A DNA stretch of 64,000 nt, from positions 15,768,001 to 15,832,000 of the forward strand of contig NC_079880.1 of NCBI RefSeq assembly GCF_029227915.1, given 5' to 3'. Made by a program: the position numbers and the translations under genes. Numbering within the stretch: position 1 is the stretch's first letter; each line of letters opens with the position of its first letter. Of this stretch, positions 54,101 to 57,100 are shown in pieces. Source of the stretch: Hydractinia symbiolongicarpus. Lineage: Eukaryota; Cnidaria; Hydrozoa; Anthoathecata; Hydractiniidae. The notes under the pieces were generated by a model. It did not search any database. It saw nothing but the letters and a program-made list of their open reading frames with translations, and had not been told where the DNA came from.

Positions 54101-57100
54101 TTATATCCACAATTTTTGATATAGTAACTAGCTTAATATTTATAGCTGGAGAGATGTTGTGTTATAGTTATGTTATGTTATATATACTTTAGGTAGATAT
54201 AAACTTATGATAAAAGCAAATTGTAAAGAAGTATCACATTTTTAAGGTGAATTAAGTCACAGAATTTCAGAATACCAAGTTTATTGAATAGAGATTTTGA
54301 GGGGGCATTATGTTGTTGAAAAGACATGAGTCCGATAGTGAATGCTGCAGAATGAATATGCGGGTTATAAAACAATTACCAGGTTTGCCCCAGATTTCAC
54401 TGCAATATTGCAAGCAACTGCCAAAATCTGCATATAGACTAGCTTAAGGATATGTTGAGAGATCAAGTGGCAGAGTTTAGCTAATTGCTCCATTAGCCCT
54501 CTTGAGTTTGACAGCAACATTATTGATCTGAGATTTCTAACTTAGATCATAGTCAAAAGGATGCTAAGGTATTTAATACGAGCACTGTGGAAATTTTTTT
54601 GCCATTGATGAAAAGTTTAAAGGTAAGTTTGTGCTTAAACAATACGTATTCTGTTTTACTTGCATTCAACTATATTTTGTTGGCACTGAGCCATTGTGAA
54701 AGTAATTTAAGGTGAATGTTGGTACTCTTTGAAAGGGATTTTCTTGATTTATCAAAGCAAACCAAGTTGGTATTATCAGCAAAGTAATGAACCGGGAAGT
54801 ATTTCATAATAAGAAACAAAAGGGGGCCTAGCACAGATCCTTGAGGGACACCACGCTTAATAAATTTGTACCCAGAATGGAATCCATTTATCGGTAATAG
54901 CCAACAGTTTGGTTGTATATTACCAAGATAAGAACGTGACAAGTTAAGGTTACTGTAAAGGAAAAAACTCATTTGATAAGTAGTCTCAGAAAAACCCTTA
55001 TAATTTATCAATACTTTTTTATTTATTTTTTTTTATTTTTTTATGTTTTTTTGTTTCTGAATGCTTGATGAAAGACTTTTTTTGATGGTGTTATTTTCGT
55101 GAGATGGTAATTTTCCAAAAAGAAAATATAATGAAATAAACACACACCAATTTTTTTTCACCGTACGTTTTAAAATGGCTTCTTTTTTCGAACGCGTGGT
55201 TGCAGACTTCTCGTTTTTGCACCATTATATTCAGCATAAATTAAATTTAAAAAGTTTCCCCGTTTTTTTTTTTCTAATAACTTCGTTATGAAATTATTTG
55301 TAATTATATATAATCATTCAAAAAAATGCATATTTTTTTCTTTCTGACGTCATAATTCGCTAATCAGTAATTTATACAAAAAAATCTGGGAATCTTTTGT
55401 GCATAATTTATTCAGCTTTTCATTACCGAAAATTTCAATGAAATTTCGGAAAAAGAGACCACAAACGTAAAGGCATGTATGCGAAAATTTTCTAACAAGA
55501 TATTTGTTTTTAAAGATTTTCATAGGTGTTATAAAAATGTGTGAACTGAGTATGCAGAAAGATGATAGAAGTGCAAACTCTTTCTTTATGCTGAATATGC
55601 GTGCACTCGCTCAGAATCATTAATAGACAGAAGTCAGATTTACAAGAGACAGCTCATATGCATATTCCTTAACTTTGAGTTTTTTTAATTCGATAGTGAA
55701 AGTAAACAATCTAAAGAAATATTATTATGCATATTTTTATACTGGAGTTCCATTTTATGCATAATGTTTACAAAAAATATGCTCAACTCATTTTGCACAT
55801 ATTTTTTCAAAGGTGTGAAGGATATAACACCTCTAAGAAGGCTTTTTCCAGAAAAAAGGGATGTTCCAAATATTTTCATAGACTATAAAATATGTCATTG
55901 GAAAGAGAATTTTTTTTCTATATATATGTCATGAATTTTTTGCAAAAAACCTAAAAAAAAATTGTTACAGTAACCTTAAGGGAAATTCCACGCATACCAT
56001 AATGAAAACGCTTTTTTAAAAAAAATTCACAATCAACAGTATCAAAAGCCTTCTTTAGATCAATAAAAATACCACAAACAAACTGGTCAGTATCTACAGC
56101 ATCCATGTTTTGGCAAATGTTTTGAAAAGTTTGTGCAGTGGAGTGTTTATTACGGAATCCAAACTGATGAGAATACAGAATTTTGTGCTGGGTTAGAAAC
56201 TGATACACATGTCTGTATAAATTTTCCTAATATTCGATAACAAGGAGATTGCTCTGTAGTTAGTGCAATTAAGTTTGGATCCTCTTTTGTGTACAGGAAA
56301 AACCTTTTGCAATTTTCAGTTGAGATGGAAAAACATCAGAGGAAAAAGAGGAGTTGATAAGTAAACAGGATTTCTATCTAAAAAAAATTGTGAAAAATGT
56401 TTATGTGAAGGAAGAATTTTAGATTGAATTGAGTCAGCTTTAGAGGAAATATAGTCATTAAAAATATTAGAGACCACACGAGGATAAGAGATATTATTAC
56501 TATTCATGTTAAGAAAGGTAGAATGAGAAATGTTTGCAGACTTGACAGAAATATAGAGTTAATGCCTTTCCAAACCTTGCAAATGTTTTCTGATTATTGC
56601 TGAAGTAATTAAAATAAAACATTCTTTTTTACCTTTGAAGCGTTCTTGGTCAAATTTTTTCCAATCCCTGACCATGTTATTACATGAATTGGGGGAGAAA
56701 CAGGATTCTCTTGAATATCAAAAACTAAGGAAGGTAATTAGAGATTGCGGTACCATTACTACCAGAGATGGTGTCAAGGTTTGAAGAGTTTGAAAAAATT
56801 TTGTCAAAAGGGTATATACTGGATGAATTTGTTATTATTGTAGGATAAGTTATATGGGGGATCATAAAGAAAGAACTATAATATCAAAAAAAGAAATTAA
56901 CACTGCTATCAGATTCATATTTTAAAAGGTTATTATTAAAATCCCTAAAAAGAACCAAAATTTTCTTTTCTTTGCATACAGTCTCTAACAGGGGGAGAGA
57001 TATAGCATGTTGAATTCCTTGACAGACATACAAGGGTGTCTATAGATGCATCTAAAAACCACATTCTTCTCCCCACTTTGAGTTATTTCACAAAGACAAA

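Noticed and set aside
51279-54200. Complete LTR retrotransposon
   Set aside because: No gag and no paired LTRs are visible, and the pol frames are broken; called a pol-region relic only.
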